64,000 bases of DNA from Ilumatobacter sp963746265. GTDB lineage: Bacteria > Actinomycetota > Acidimicrobiia > Acidimicrobiales > Ilumatobacteraceae. The notes beneath the pieces were generated by a model. That model was not told where the DNA came from. It ran no database searches and saw only the letters and a program-made list of their open reading frames with translations. The stretch spans positions 124,001-188,000 of the forward strand of contig CAVVAM010000012.1 in the NCBI GenBank assembly GCA_963746265.1, read 5' to 3'. Both the position numbers and the translations under genes were made by a program. Below, piece by piece: positions 46,038-53,587 of the stretch; within the stretch, counting starts at the first letter, position 1; each line of letters starts with the position of its first letter.

Positions 46038-46763
46038 ATGCCCGCTCCGTCCTCACCGACCCGGCTCCTGCTCGAACTCTTCGACGCAGTGCCCCACGTC
46101 ATGGTGTCCGTGAAGGACACGAGGGGTACCTACGTCGGGGTCAATCACGCGTTCGTCCGCCGGGCCGGCCGTCGCCGTCACAGCGACGTGGTCGGCCGGC
46201 GCGCGATCGACCTCTTCGCCCCGGTCCTGGCCGCCTCGTACGAGGCCCAGGACCGGGCGCTGATCGCCACGGGTCAGGCCGTGCGGAACCATCTCGAGAT
46301 CATCGCCGATTCGCAACGACCCGGTGCCGGGCGCTGGCATCTCACCACGAAGGTCCGCAGCACGACGGTCGAACACGGCATCGTCGTGGTCGCCACGTCG
46401 ATCGACGCCCAACTCGGTGAACGCTCCTGCGGCGCAACCGGGCTTCGGGCTGCGATCGAACTCGCGCACGATCACTCCGACGCGCACCTCCGGGTGAGCG
46501 ATCTCGCTGGCGCGGCCGGCATGAGTTCGGATCGGCTCGAGCGGTCGATGCGACGGGTGCTCGGCATCTCGCCGAAGCAGTACATCCTGCGGATCCGCGC
46601 CGAACGCGCCGCCATGCTGCTGGCGACGACCGACCGATCGATCGCCCGGATCGCGGCCGACTGCGGCTACTACGACCAGAGTCAGCTGACCCGCCAGTTC
46701 CGGCGCCACATCGGCGTGACCCCCACCGACTACCGGGCGGCGGGCGCAAGCTCCGCACAGTAG
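46038..46763 (+). CDS. PAS-domain AraC-family regulator
   Basis: A 241-residue regulator. Residues 10-125 form a PAS-like sensor (LLELFDAVPHVMVSVKDTRGTYVGVNHAFVRRAG). The AraC HTH occupies about 140-235 (LRVSDLAGAAGMSSDRLERSMRRVLGISPKQYILRIRAERAAMLL; IARIAADCGYYDQSQLTRQFRRHIGVTPTDYR). Divergent from putA with symmetric sites between, it most likely activates proline and N-methylproline catabolism. The inducer is unknown. ATG 46038 gives a compact N-terminus; an upstream start at 45993 would cover the operator. Confidence 0.5.
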   Translation: MPAPSSPTRLLLELFDAVPHVMVSVKDTRGTYVGVNHAFVRRAGRRRHSDVVGRRAIDLFAPVLAASYEAQDRALIATGQAVRNHLEIIADSQRPGAGRWHLTTKVRSTTVEHGIVVVATSIDAQLGERSCGATGLRAAIELAHDHSDAHLRVSDLAGAAGMSSDRLERSMRRVLGISPKQYILRIRAERAAMLLATTDRSIARIAADCGYYDQSQLTRQFRRHIGVTPTDYRAAGASSAQ

Positions 46764-46925
46764 TGTCGACGTGTGCAGGACCACGACGCACACCACACGA
46801 TCGACGGCGTCGTCCGGGGGCCGCGCGCCGATGACACGAAGGGTCTCGCGGGCGGATCGGACGGTCGATCGAACGAATCCGGGCGCTCTGTCCCCCGCCG
46901 GGCGCTGCCGGTGCGTGTCCTCCAC

Positions 46926-47519
46926 ATGGCCCTCTCCACGCCGATCGACATCAGGCGGCGGCTGCGCGCCCGCCGCGTCCCCGATCGAGCGCCGGACGAA
47001 CGGTCCGCCGAGCCGACGCACGGCCGGGATGGTCCGCCACTCGACTTCGAGGCCTTCTATCGGTCGCACTACCCGTCCGTCGTCCGGCTCGCCTACTCAC
47101 TGTGCGGCTCGATGCCGGTCGCGGAGGAGCTCGCCCAGGAAGCATTCGTCTCGGCCCACGGGCGATGGCAGCGCGTCGTCGGTTTCGACCGACCTGATCT
47201 CTGGGTCCGGCGTGTCGTGATCAACCGATCGATCTCGTTCCGCCGGCGCGAAGCGAGCGAACGCAAGGCGTTCGCTCGGATCCGCGTCGAGCACGAATCC
47301 ACGCTCGAACCGATCGTGGCGGACGAGGTGTTGTGGCAGGCGCTCCGGGAGCTGTCACCGCGACAGGCCGAGGTTCTGGCGTTGTTCTACGTCGAGGACC
47401 AACCCATGACGGCGGTCGCAGCGATCCTCGGACTCCGCCCCGAGACCGTCAAGACCCACCTCAAGCGAGGTCGAGCGGCGCTGGCGGCGAAGTTGAACCA
47501 GATGGGTCACGTCCGATGA
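46926..47519 (+). CDS. SigE-type ECF RNA polymerase sigma factor
   Basis: A 197-residue ECF sigma factor. Region 2 is FEAFYRSHYPSVVRLAYSLCGSMPVAEELAQEAFVSAHGRWQRV (about residues 42-85) and region 4 is LSPRQAEVLALFYVEDQPMTAVAAILGLRPETVKTHLKRGRAALAAKL. Longer frames to 46773 would add a low-complexity N-terminus. The stop overlaps the start of a short TM protein (ATGA), the usual sigma/anti-sigma arrangement. Target genes unknown. Confidence 0.5.
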   Translation: MALSTPIDIRRRLRARRVPDRAPDERSAEPTHGRDGPPLDFEAFYRSHYPSVVRLAYSLCGSMPVAEELAQEAFVSAHGRWQRVVGFDRPDLWVRRVVINRSISFRRREASERKAFARIRVEHESTLEPIVADEVLWQALRELSPRQAEVLALFYVEDQPMTAVAAILGLRPETVKTHLKRGRAALAAKLNQMGHVR

Positions 47520-47932
47520 CGATCGATCGGCGACTGCACCATGCAGCCCGCGAGCTGCGCGAGGTCCGGGTCGACGTGCCTCCGCTCTGCGACGTACCAC
47601 TCCGAGGATCCGCACGCCACGGTGGCGGGTGGTCACGTCTGGCGGCCCTGGCCGCACCGATGCTGTTCGTCGCGGGCGGTCTCCTCGCCGTGGGCGTGAT
47701 GCAACGGGAGGTGTCCGAGCCCGCCCGGAGTGACATCCCGGCCGGCCCGGCGGTCGTCGACGACGAAGTGGCCACGACCGGACGTGTCGGCGCGAGCGTG
47801 ACCGCACCGTCGGTTCGCGAGGAGCTCCGGATGATCGCCGAGATCCTCGGCGAACCACCACGAACGCCTGCGCCGACGGTCGACGCGCCGGATCCCGGCG
47901 TCACCCCGCCGGCAGCTGCCGGGCCGAACTGA
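47516..47932 (+). CDS. single-TM protein, putative anti-sigma partner
   Basis: A 138-residue protein: a basic N-terminal cytosolic part (MTIDRRLHHAARELREVRVDVPPLCDVP), one TM helix (LAALAAPMLFVAGGLLAVGVM, about residues 43-63), and an external Pro/Asp-rich tail containing SVREELRMIAEILGEPPRTPAP. It is translationally coupled to the ECF sigma factor. No zinc anti-sigma motif is present. The role as membrane partner of the sigma factor is inferred from context. Confidence 0.5.
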   Translation: MTIDRRLHHAARELREVRVDVPPLCDVPLRGSARHGGGWSRLAALAAPMLFVAGGLLAVGVMQREVSEPARSDIPAGPAVVDDEVATTGRVGASVTAPSVREELRMIAEILGEPPRTPAPTVDAPDPGVTPPAAAGPN

Positions 47933-48232
47933 CACACACATCGGCACCGCGTCAGTCGGGGTGCCACCGCATGATTCGCTCCTGACCGGATCGCGGCACC
48001 CGCTCGACCTCGCAGCGTGCTTCGAGATCGGTCGCTCGACACCTGGCCGCGTGCCGGGTGACGAGGAACTGTTCGCCCCTCCGAGCACCGACAGGATCGC
48101 GACGGTGACGGGAGGGCCGACGCGCATGAATCCACCGACTGCGTTCAGCCCCAGGTCGCCGCTCGAGGACCCGGCCCGACGGCACCCATCGGGCGCCGCA
48201 TCAGATCGTGGATCTTCGGCGGCGCCGTGAGG
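47933..48232. other. intergenic region between sigma/TM pair and MttB operon end
   Basis: No supported gene. A minus frame ending RRGEQFLVTRHAARCRATDLEARCEVE at about 47952 is protein-like and may be a short remnant. The convergent spacer holds the stem-loop at 48192-48226. Confidence 0.5.
48192..48226 (-). terminator. stem-loop behind the long MttB operon
   Basis: GGCGCCGC and its complement (48192-48199, 48219-48226) enclose 19 bases, a few bases beyond the stop of MttB homologue 2. No T-run follows, so it is a weak candidate for a 3' end. Confidence 0.5.
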
Positions 48233-49759
48233 TCAGTACCACATATCGGGCATCGAGGACTTCCTGCGATCGATGTAGTCGAGCAGTGCTGCGTCGATCG
48301 ACTCGTCGAGCGGTGGCAGCACGTAGGACGCCAAGGTCTCGGCGACCCGTTCGGCGGCGCGGTCCTCGGTCCGGCTCTCACCGGCGTCGCGCCACTGCTC
48401 GAAGCTGTTGTTGTCGGCAGTGGTCGCGTCATAGAACGCAGTCTCGTAATGCCGGAGCGTGTGCTGCGACCCGAAGAAGTGCTTGCCGGGGCCGACTTCG
48501 TGGAAGCCGTCGATCGCGAACTCGTCGTCGTCGAGCGAAACACCTTCCAGATAGCGATGGAGAGCACCGCAGAAATCGGCGTCCATCATGAACTTCTCGT
48601 ACCCCATCGAGAGCCCACCTTCGAGCCAGCCGGCGGAGTGCAGGATGAAGTTCGTCCCGCACAGGATCGCCGACATCATCGACATGGTCGATTCGGCCAT
48701 CGCCTGCCCGTCCGGCACCTTCGACGCGGTGAACGCACCCGCGCACCGCAGTGGCAGCCCGACACGCCGTGCCATCTGGCCGACCACGAGTGAACCGACC
48801 GCCGGTTCGGGTGTCCCGAACGTGGGCGACCCCGATCGCAGTGCCATCGACGACAGGAAGTTGCCGTAGATCACCGGGCACCCGGGACGGATCAGCTGCG
48901 CCAGCGCCACGCCGACCATGGTCTCGGCATGTGCCTGGGCGATGTCACCCGCGAGTGTCACCGGACCCATCGCTCCGCCGAGGATGAACGGCACGATCAC
49001 CGGCGCCTGGTTGGCCTCGGCGTAGGCACGGATCGCGCCGGTCATGGCGTTGTCCCAGACGAGCGGTGAGTTGACGTTGACGTTGCCGAGGATCACGCAG
49101 TGATCGTCGAGGAAGTCGGCACCGAACAGGATGCGGGCCATCTCGACCGAGTCGCGAGCGCGCTCGGGAATCGTGACCGAGCCCATGAACGCCTGGTCGT
49201 TGTACTTGATGTGGCTGTACACCATGTCGAGGTGGCGCTTGTTCACCGGGACGTCGACCGGCTCGCAGATCGTGCCGCCCGAGTGGTGCAGCCACGGGGT
49301 GGCGTGGGTCAGCTTGATGAAGTTCTGGAAATCCTCCAGCGAGGCGTAGCGCCGGCCGCCGGCGAGGTCACGCACGAACGGTGAGCCGTAGGCCGGCGCC
49401 ATCACGACGTGATCGCCGCCCATCACCACCGACTTGTCGGGGTTGCGGGCGTGCTGGGTGAACTCGTCCGGTGCCGTGCTGGCGAGTTCGCGAACCTGCC
49501 CCGGCTCGAAGCGTACGCGGGTTCCGTCGATCGACGCCCCGGCCCGGCGGAACTCGTCGCGGTCCTCGGCTTCGTTGATGTCGATGCCGACCTCGGCCAA
49601 GAGCTGATCCGCCTTTGCCTCGATCAGGTCCAGGCCATCGGGTGACAGCAGATCGTGCGGCATCAGCCGACGCGTGATGAACGGCGGCGCGGTCGGGCCA
49701 GCATCACTTCCCGTACGCTCCTGGACCCGAGCTGCTCGCCCGCCTCCTCGTCGTGGCAT
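48233..49759 (-). CDS. MttB-family methyltransferase (non-pyrrolysine), homologue 2
   Basis: A 508-residue MttB-family protein and last gene of the corrinoid operon. Features: HDLLSPDGLDLIEAKADQLLAEVGIDI, MAPAYGSPFVRDLAGGRRYASLEDFQNFIKL, LHHSGGTICEPVDVPVNKRHLDMVY, ILGNVNVNSPLVWDNAM, FILGGAMGPVTLAGDIAQAHAE, GSPTFGTPEPAV, GTNFILHSAGWLEGGLSMGYEKFMMD and HFFGSQHTLRHYETAFYDATTADNNSFEQW. No in-frame TAG, so no pyrrolysine. It resembles homologue 3 (52031) far more than homologue 1, suggesting duplication within the operon and perhaps two related substrates or a paired complex. It would methylate the corrinoid protein at 57575 from a quaternary amine. Confidence 0.5.
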   Translation of the reverse strand: MPRRGGGRAARVQERTGSDAGPTAPPFITRRLMPHDLLSPDGLDLIEAKADQLLAEVGIDINEAEDRDEFRRAGASIDGTRVRFEPGQVRELASTAPDEFTQHARNPDKSVVMGGDHVVMAPAYGSPFVRDLAGGRRYASLEDFQNFIKLTHATPWLHHSGGTICEPVDVPVNKRHLDMVYSHIKYNDQAFMGSVTIPERARDSVEMARILFGADFLDDHCVILGNVNVNSPLVWDNAMTGAIRAYAEANQAPVIVPFILGGAMGPVTLAGDIAQAHAETMVGVALAQLIRPGCPVIYGNFLSSMALRSGSPTFGTPEPAVGSLVVGQMARRVGLPLRCAGAFTASKVPDGQAMAESTMSMMSAILCGTNFILHSAGWLEGGLSMGYEKFMMDADFCGALHRYLEGVSLDDDEFAIDGFHEVGPGKHFFGSQHTLRHYETAFYDATTADNNSFEQWRDAGESRTEDRAAERVAETLASYVLPPLDESIDAALLDYIDRRKSSMPDMWY

Positions 49760-49806
49760 GACTTCCCCCTCGTCGTCGATGTTGAACAGTTGCCGTGTGG
49801 GACCGG

Positions 49807-51102
49807 TCAGCCCATCACGGTGCCGGACGTGGCTGCGCGCTCGCGATTGCGCGAGAAGGCGCCGAGATCGATCGACATTCCGGTTCGCGGACCGACGAAC
49901 TGCACCGGCTCCGCGTCGTGGTCATGCCCATCCGCGGTGGCATCGATGATCGCGCGGAGGTACTGCCCGGCGATCGGCGCGTTCTTGAACTGGTTGCCGC
50001 TCGTTCCGCACGCCATGAAGAAGCCCGTGAGCGACGAACGGTCGTAGATCGGAACCCAGTCGTCACTGGCGTCGTACATCGCAGCGATTCCCGTCGGTTG
50101 GCTCGGCACCCCGAAGCCGGGGATCCGCCGGGCGAGTCGCATCATGTACGTCTCGAACACCTCGATCGTCGGGTACTCCGAGTTGGTGTCGGGGTCGTCG
50201 ACCCAGTGCAGCTCGTCGCACTCGGGCTCGGTGCAGCCCACGAGCAGCGTGCCACCGGGTTGGGGCCGGAAGTACTGCCCGACGTCGAGATCCGCCACGA
50301 GCGGCGCTCCGTCTTCGAGCCGTGCGCCTGGTGGCGCCGGTGCCGCGAACACTTCCTGGCGGAGCGCTCGATGGCCGATCGCCATGTCGTCGGCCACGCC
50401 GGCGAGGCGGTTGATGCCGCTGGAGTGGGGTCCGGCCACGTTGACCACCACCGGCGCCGCAATCGAGGAACCGTCGGCGAGCGTCACGCCGGTGACGGCG
50501 TCGCCGGTGCGGTCGATCGCCGCGACCTCGGCGCGAAATCGAAAAGTGGCGCCGTGCTGGCGGGCCGCGAAGGCGAGGTTCCTGGCGGCGAGCATCGGGT
50601 CGTCGACGAACCCGCCATCCGGTGAGTAGATCGCCGACAGCTCACCGTCGGGATCGTCGGCGAACGCCGGATCGTCGATCCGCTTGGGCGGGTGGTACTT
50701 GCCGGTGTCGAGCCACGGGAACCGGTCGGCGACCTCCGAGGCGGCCAGATCGTCGTAGTGGATGCCGAACTCGTCCCAGAGCTCCGTCATCCGGGCGCCG
50801 TCGTAGCCGGTGGTCCGAAAGATCAGGTTGCCGGTTCGGATGAATCGGCACATGCCGTCGGGATCGCTGACACCGAGGTGTCCCGGCCAGTCCATCCACA
50901 TCGCGGCCGCCTCCCAGGCGGTGAGGATGGCATCACGCGTGGAGTAGCTGAAGCGGATGATGGCCGACGATGCGCTCGTCGAACCGGCACCCGGGCCCGG
51001 ACCCTTGTCGACCACGATCACCGATCGCCCGCCGCGAGCGAGCTCCAGCGCAACCGAGGAACCGATCACGCCGGCGCCGATGACGACTGCGTCGGCAGTC
51101 AT
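49807..51102 (-). CDS. DAO-family FAD-dependent amine oxidase (sarcosine oxidase-like)
   Basis: A 431-residue flavoprotein of the D-amino acid oxidase/sarcosine oxidase fold. FAD motif AVVIGAGVIGSSVALELARGG (residues 5-25), ATG region PGAGSTSASSAIIRFSYSTRD, and C-terminal FAD contact FMACGTSGNQFKNAPIAGQYLRAII. There is no folate domain, unlike the two GcvT fusions. It likely oxidises a secondary or tertiary N-methyl amine made by the MttB reaction (for example dimethylglycine or N-methylproline), giving formaldehyde, but a dehydrogenase role is possible. Start 51102 overlaps the stop of the MetF-like gene (ATGA), so the two are translationally coupled. Confidence 0.5.
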   Translation of the reverse strand: MTADAVVIGAGVIGSSVALELARGGRSVIVVDKGPGPGAGSTSASSAIIRFSYSTRDAILTAWEAAAMWMDWPGHLGVSDPDGMCRFIRTGNLIFRTTGYDGARMTELWDEFGIHYDDLAASEVADRFPWLDTGKYHPPKRIDDPAFADDPDGELSAIYSPDGGFVDDPMLAARNLAFAARQHGATFRFRAEVAAIDRTGDAVTGVTLADGSSIAAPVVVNVAGPHSSGINRLAGVADDMAIGHRALRQEVFAAPAPPGARLEDGAPLVADLDVGQYFRPQPGGTLLVGCTEPECDELHWVDDPDTNSEYPTIEVFETYMMRLARRIPGFGVPSQPTGIAAMYDASDDWVPIYDRSSLTGFFMACGTSGNQFKNAPIAGQYLRAIIDATADGHDHDAEPVQFVGPRTGMSIDLGAFSRNRERAATSGTVMG

Positions 51103-52019
51103 CGGTCGGAGGATCCTCCACGCATGATCGCCTCCTGCCATGCACGGGTGTCGGCGACTGCGTTGAATGTGAACGAGTGCAATGCCTCGATGCCCAGGCG
51201 CTCGGCATCGTCGCAGAACGCGACCACCAGATCGGTCGGGTCGAACCCACCGGGCGCCAGCAGGTGCATGACCGTCGAGCGGTTCTTGCTCAGATACCGC
51301 AAGGACGTCCCGATGCCGAGCCGGGTGCCCATCTTCATCAGCCGAGCACGGTCCACGACGCCCGGAACACCGAGCCGCACGGGAAGGACGATCCCAGCGG
51401 CGCGCTCGGATTCGAGCCACGAGGCGATCGTTCCGGTGTCGAAGCACATCTGCGTCGAGATCCACCCGCCGAGTCCGTGCTCGGCAAGGAGTGCCTGCTT
51501 GGCGTGCAGCTGCTCGGTGACCATCTCGTGCGGAATCATCGCGTGGCCGTCGGGGTACCCGGCAACGCCGACGCGGCGCACACCTGGATCGGCGTCGAGG
51601 AAGTCACGCAGGAATGCCGACGCGCCGTCGTACGGTCCGGCCTGCTCGGGCGCGTCGCCCGCGATCACGTACACCTCCGCGAGCTCCCGTTCGCGTAACC
51701 ACCCCGCGAGTTTCGCGGCTTCCTCCGCGCTTTCGACCATGCGTGCGGCGAGATGTGGGATCGGCCGGTGGCCGAGACCGATCAACCGATCGGTGTGCTC
51801 CAGGGTCGCCCCGATGCCCTTCGCCGGTGAGCACGTCACGGAGACGTGGGCATGGGGGGGCAGGTCGGCGATCGCCTGGTCGATCGACGTCATCGGAACG
51901 ATCTCGTAGTGCAGGTTGGCGACGAGCTCCCCCATCGACATCGAGAACGAGGGGGGGCGCCGGGAATCATCGGTCTCCGTGCCGAACGGCCAGAGCTTCT
52001 TGAGGCTGGAGATCATCAT
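51099..52019 (-). CDS. methylenetetrahydrofolate reductase (MetF)-like
   Basis: A 306-residue protein with the MTHFR barrel pattern: FSMSMGELVANLHYEIVPMTSIDQAIADLPPHAHVSVTCSPAKGIGATLEHTDRL, HRPIPHLAARMVESAEEAAKLAGWLRERELAEVYVIAGDAP, VAGYPDGHAMIP and GGWISTQMCFDTGTIASWL. The classical FEFFPP start reads YEIVPM, so it is a divergent MetF. In the operon it should work in reverse, oxidising methyl-tetrahydrofolate made by the pterin methyltransferase to methylene-tetrahydrofolate. ATG 52019 is preceded by GGAAGGG; an ATG at 52034 would overlap MttB 3. The electron acceptor is not visible. Confidence 0.5.
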   Translation of the reverse strand: MMISSLKKLWPFGTETDDSRRPPSFSMSMGELVANLHYEIVPMTSIDQAIADLPPHAHVSVTCSPAKGIGATLEHTDRLIGLGHRPIPHLAARMVESAEEAAKLAGWLRERELAEVYVIAGDAPEQAGPYDGASAFLRDFLDADPGVRRVGVAGYPDGHAMIPHEMVTEQLHAKQALLAEHGLGGWISTQMCFDTGTIASWLESERAAGIVLPVRLGVPGVVDRARLMKMGTRLGIGTSLRYLSKNRSTVMHLLAPGGFDPTDLVVAFCDDAERLGIEALHSFTFNAVADTRAWQEAIMRGGSSDR

Positions 52020-52030
52020 GGTCCCTTCCA

Positions 52031-53587
52031 TCATTCGAACGCGTCGGGCAGCTCGGCCTTGCGGCGCGCAACGTAGTCACGGAGTTCCTCGTCGACGGCA
52101 TCGTCGATCGGTGGTGCGACGTACGACGCCAGCTGCTGCTTCCAGACGTCGTTGGCGCGTTGGGCGGCGTCGCGACCGCCCTCCTCCACCCATTGCTCGT
52201 AGCTGTTGTTGTCGGCGGTGGTCGATCGGTAGAAGGCGGTCTCGAAGTTGGCGAGCGTGTGTGCCGTTCCGAGGAAGTGGTCACCCGGTTGGTGCTCGAG
52301 GATCGCGTCGATCGCCTGACCGTTCTCGCCGAGATCGATGCCCTTCACGAACGTTGCCATACCCCCGAGCTGATCGCAGTCGAGCACGAACTTCTCGTAG
52401 CCGATCGCCAGCCCACCCTCCAGCCAGCCGGCGGCATGGAGCACGAAGTTGACGCCACCCATCACCGTCGGCAGCAGCGTGGCCATCGACTCGTACGCAG
52501 CTTGGGCGTCGGGCAGCTTGGACGCACAGAGCGAACCTCCCGATCGGAACGGCACCCCGAGTCGGCGCGCGAGCTGAGCGACGGTGTACAGCACGATCGC
52601 GGGCTCGGGCGTGCCGAACGTGGGCGCGCCCGATTGCATCGACATCGAACTGGCGAAGGAGCCGAACACCACGGGTGCGCCGGGCCGGACGAGCTGTGTG
52701 AACGTGATGCCGGCGAGCGCTTCCGCGAGTGTCTGGGCGGCGACGCCGGCCGACGTCGCCGGCGACATCGCCCCGGCCAGGATGAACGGCGTGATGATGC
52801 AGGCCTGGTTGGCGGCCGCGTAGACCTCGGCCGCCTCGAGCATCGAGCCGTCCCACACCAGCGGGGACGAGGCGTTGATCAAGCTGGTCATCACGGTGCG
52901 GTCCCCCAGGTCGCCCCCGAACGCGATCCGTGCCATCTCGACCGAGTCGGCGGCCCGCTCGCCGGCGGTGACCGACCCCATGAACGGCTTGTCGCTGTAC
53001 TTCAGGTGGGCGTACACCATGTCGAGATGTCGCTTGCTGACGGGCACATCGACCGGTTCGCACACCGTCCCGCCGCTGTGATGGAGGTACGGCGACAGAT
53101 AGGCGAGCTTCACGAAGTTCTCGAAGTCGGCGATCGTCGCGTATCGACGCCCCTCATCGATGTCGTGCACGAAGGGTGATCCGTAGTTCGGCGCGAACAC
53201 GGTTGCGTCTCCGCCGATCTGCACGTTGCGTTCTGCGTTGCGAGCGTGCTGGATGTATGTCGCCGGGGTCGAGGCCTGCACGATCTGGCGGCACATGCCA
53301 CGCGGGAAGCGAACCCGCGTGCCGGTCACGTCGGCGCCGGCGTCTCGGAAGCGCTCGATCGCCGAGGGGTAGTCACGGATCTCGACGCCGACCTGCTCGA
53401 GGATCGTGTCGGCGTTGTGCTCCAGCAGACCCATTCCCTCGTCGGAGATCAGCTCGAACGGTTTCATGGTCCGCGTCAGGAACGCTGCGGCGCCGGTGAC
53501 ACCCCCGGCGCGCAACGTGCGCCGTGCCTCGCGGCCGCCACCTCGGCGTCCGCCGCGTGCCGGCGCTGCAGCTGTCTCGTCGGTCAT
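52031..53587 (-). CDS. MttB-family methyltransferase (non-pyrrolysine), homologue 3
   Basis: A 518-residue MttB-family protein. A basic Gly/Arg-rich leader (residues 8-30) precedes FELISDEGMGLLEHNADTILEQVGVEI. Family blocks: FAPNYGSPFVHDIDEGRRYATIADFENFVKL, LHHSGGTVCEPVDVPVSKRHLDMVY, FILAGAMSPATSAGVAAQTLAEAL, MQSGAPTFGTPEPAI, VNFVLHAAGWLEGGLAIGYEKFVLD, HFLGTAHTLANFETAFYRSTTADNNSYEQW. No pyrrolysine codon. Its ATG overlaps the stop of the corrinoid activator (ATGA). It is close to homologue 2 through its whole length. Substrate by context: glycine betaine, proline betaine or another quaternary amine. Confidence 0.5.
   Translation of the reverse strand: MTDETAAAPARGGRRGGGREARRTLRAGGVTGAAAFLTRTMKPFELISDEGMGLLEHNADTILEQVGVEIRDYPSAIERFRDAGADVTGTRVRFPRGMCRQIVQASTPATYIQHARNAERNVQIGGDATVFAPNYGSPFVHDIDEGRRYATIADFENFVKLAYLSPYLHHSGGTVCEPVDVPVSKRHLDMVYAHLKYSDKPFMGSVTAGERAADSVEMARIAFGGDLGDRTVMTSLINASSPLVWDGSMLEAAEVYAAANQACIITPFILAGAMSPATSAGVAAQTLAEALAGITFTQLVRPGAPVVFGSFASSMSMQSGAPTFGTPEPAIVLYTVAQLARRLGVPFRSGGSLCASKLPDAQAAYESMATLLPTVMGGVNFVLHAAGWLEGGLAIGYEKFVLDCDQLGGMATFVKGIDLGENGQAIDAILEHQPGDHFLGTAHTLANFETAFYRSTTADNNSYEQWVEEGGRDAAQRANDVWKQQLASYVAPPIDDAVDEELRDYVARRKAELPDAFE

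Noticed and set aside
34994..53587. Possible pyrrolysine use in the MttB homologues
   Set aside because: All three MttB genes are uninterrupted frames with no in-frame TAG, and no pylBCD/pylS-like gene is seen.
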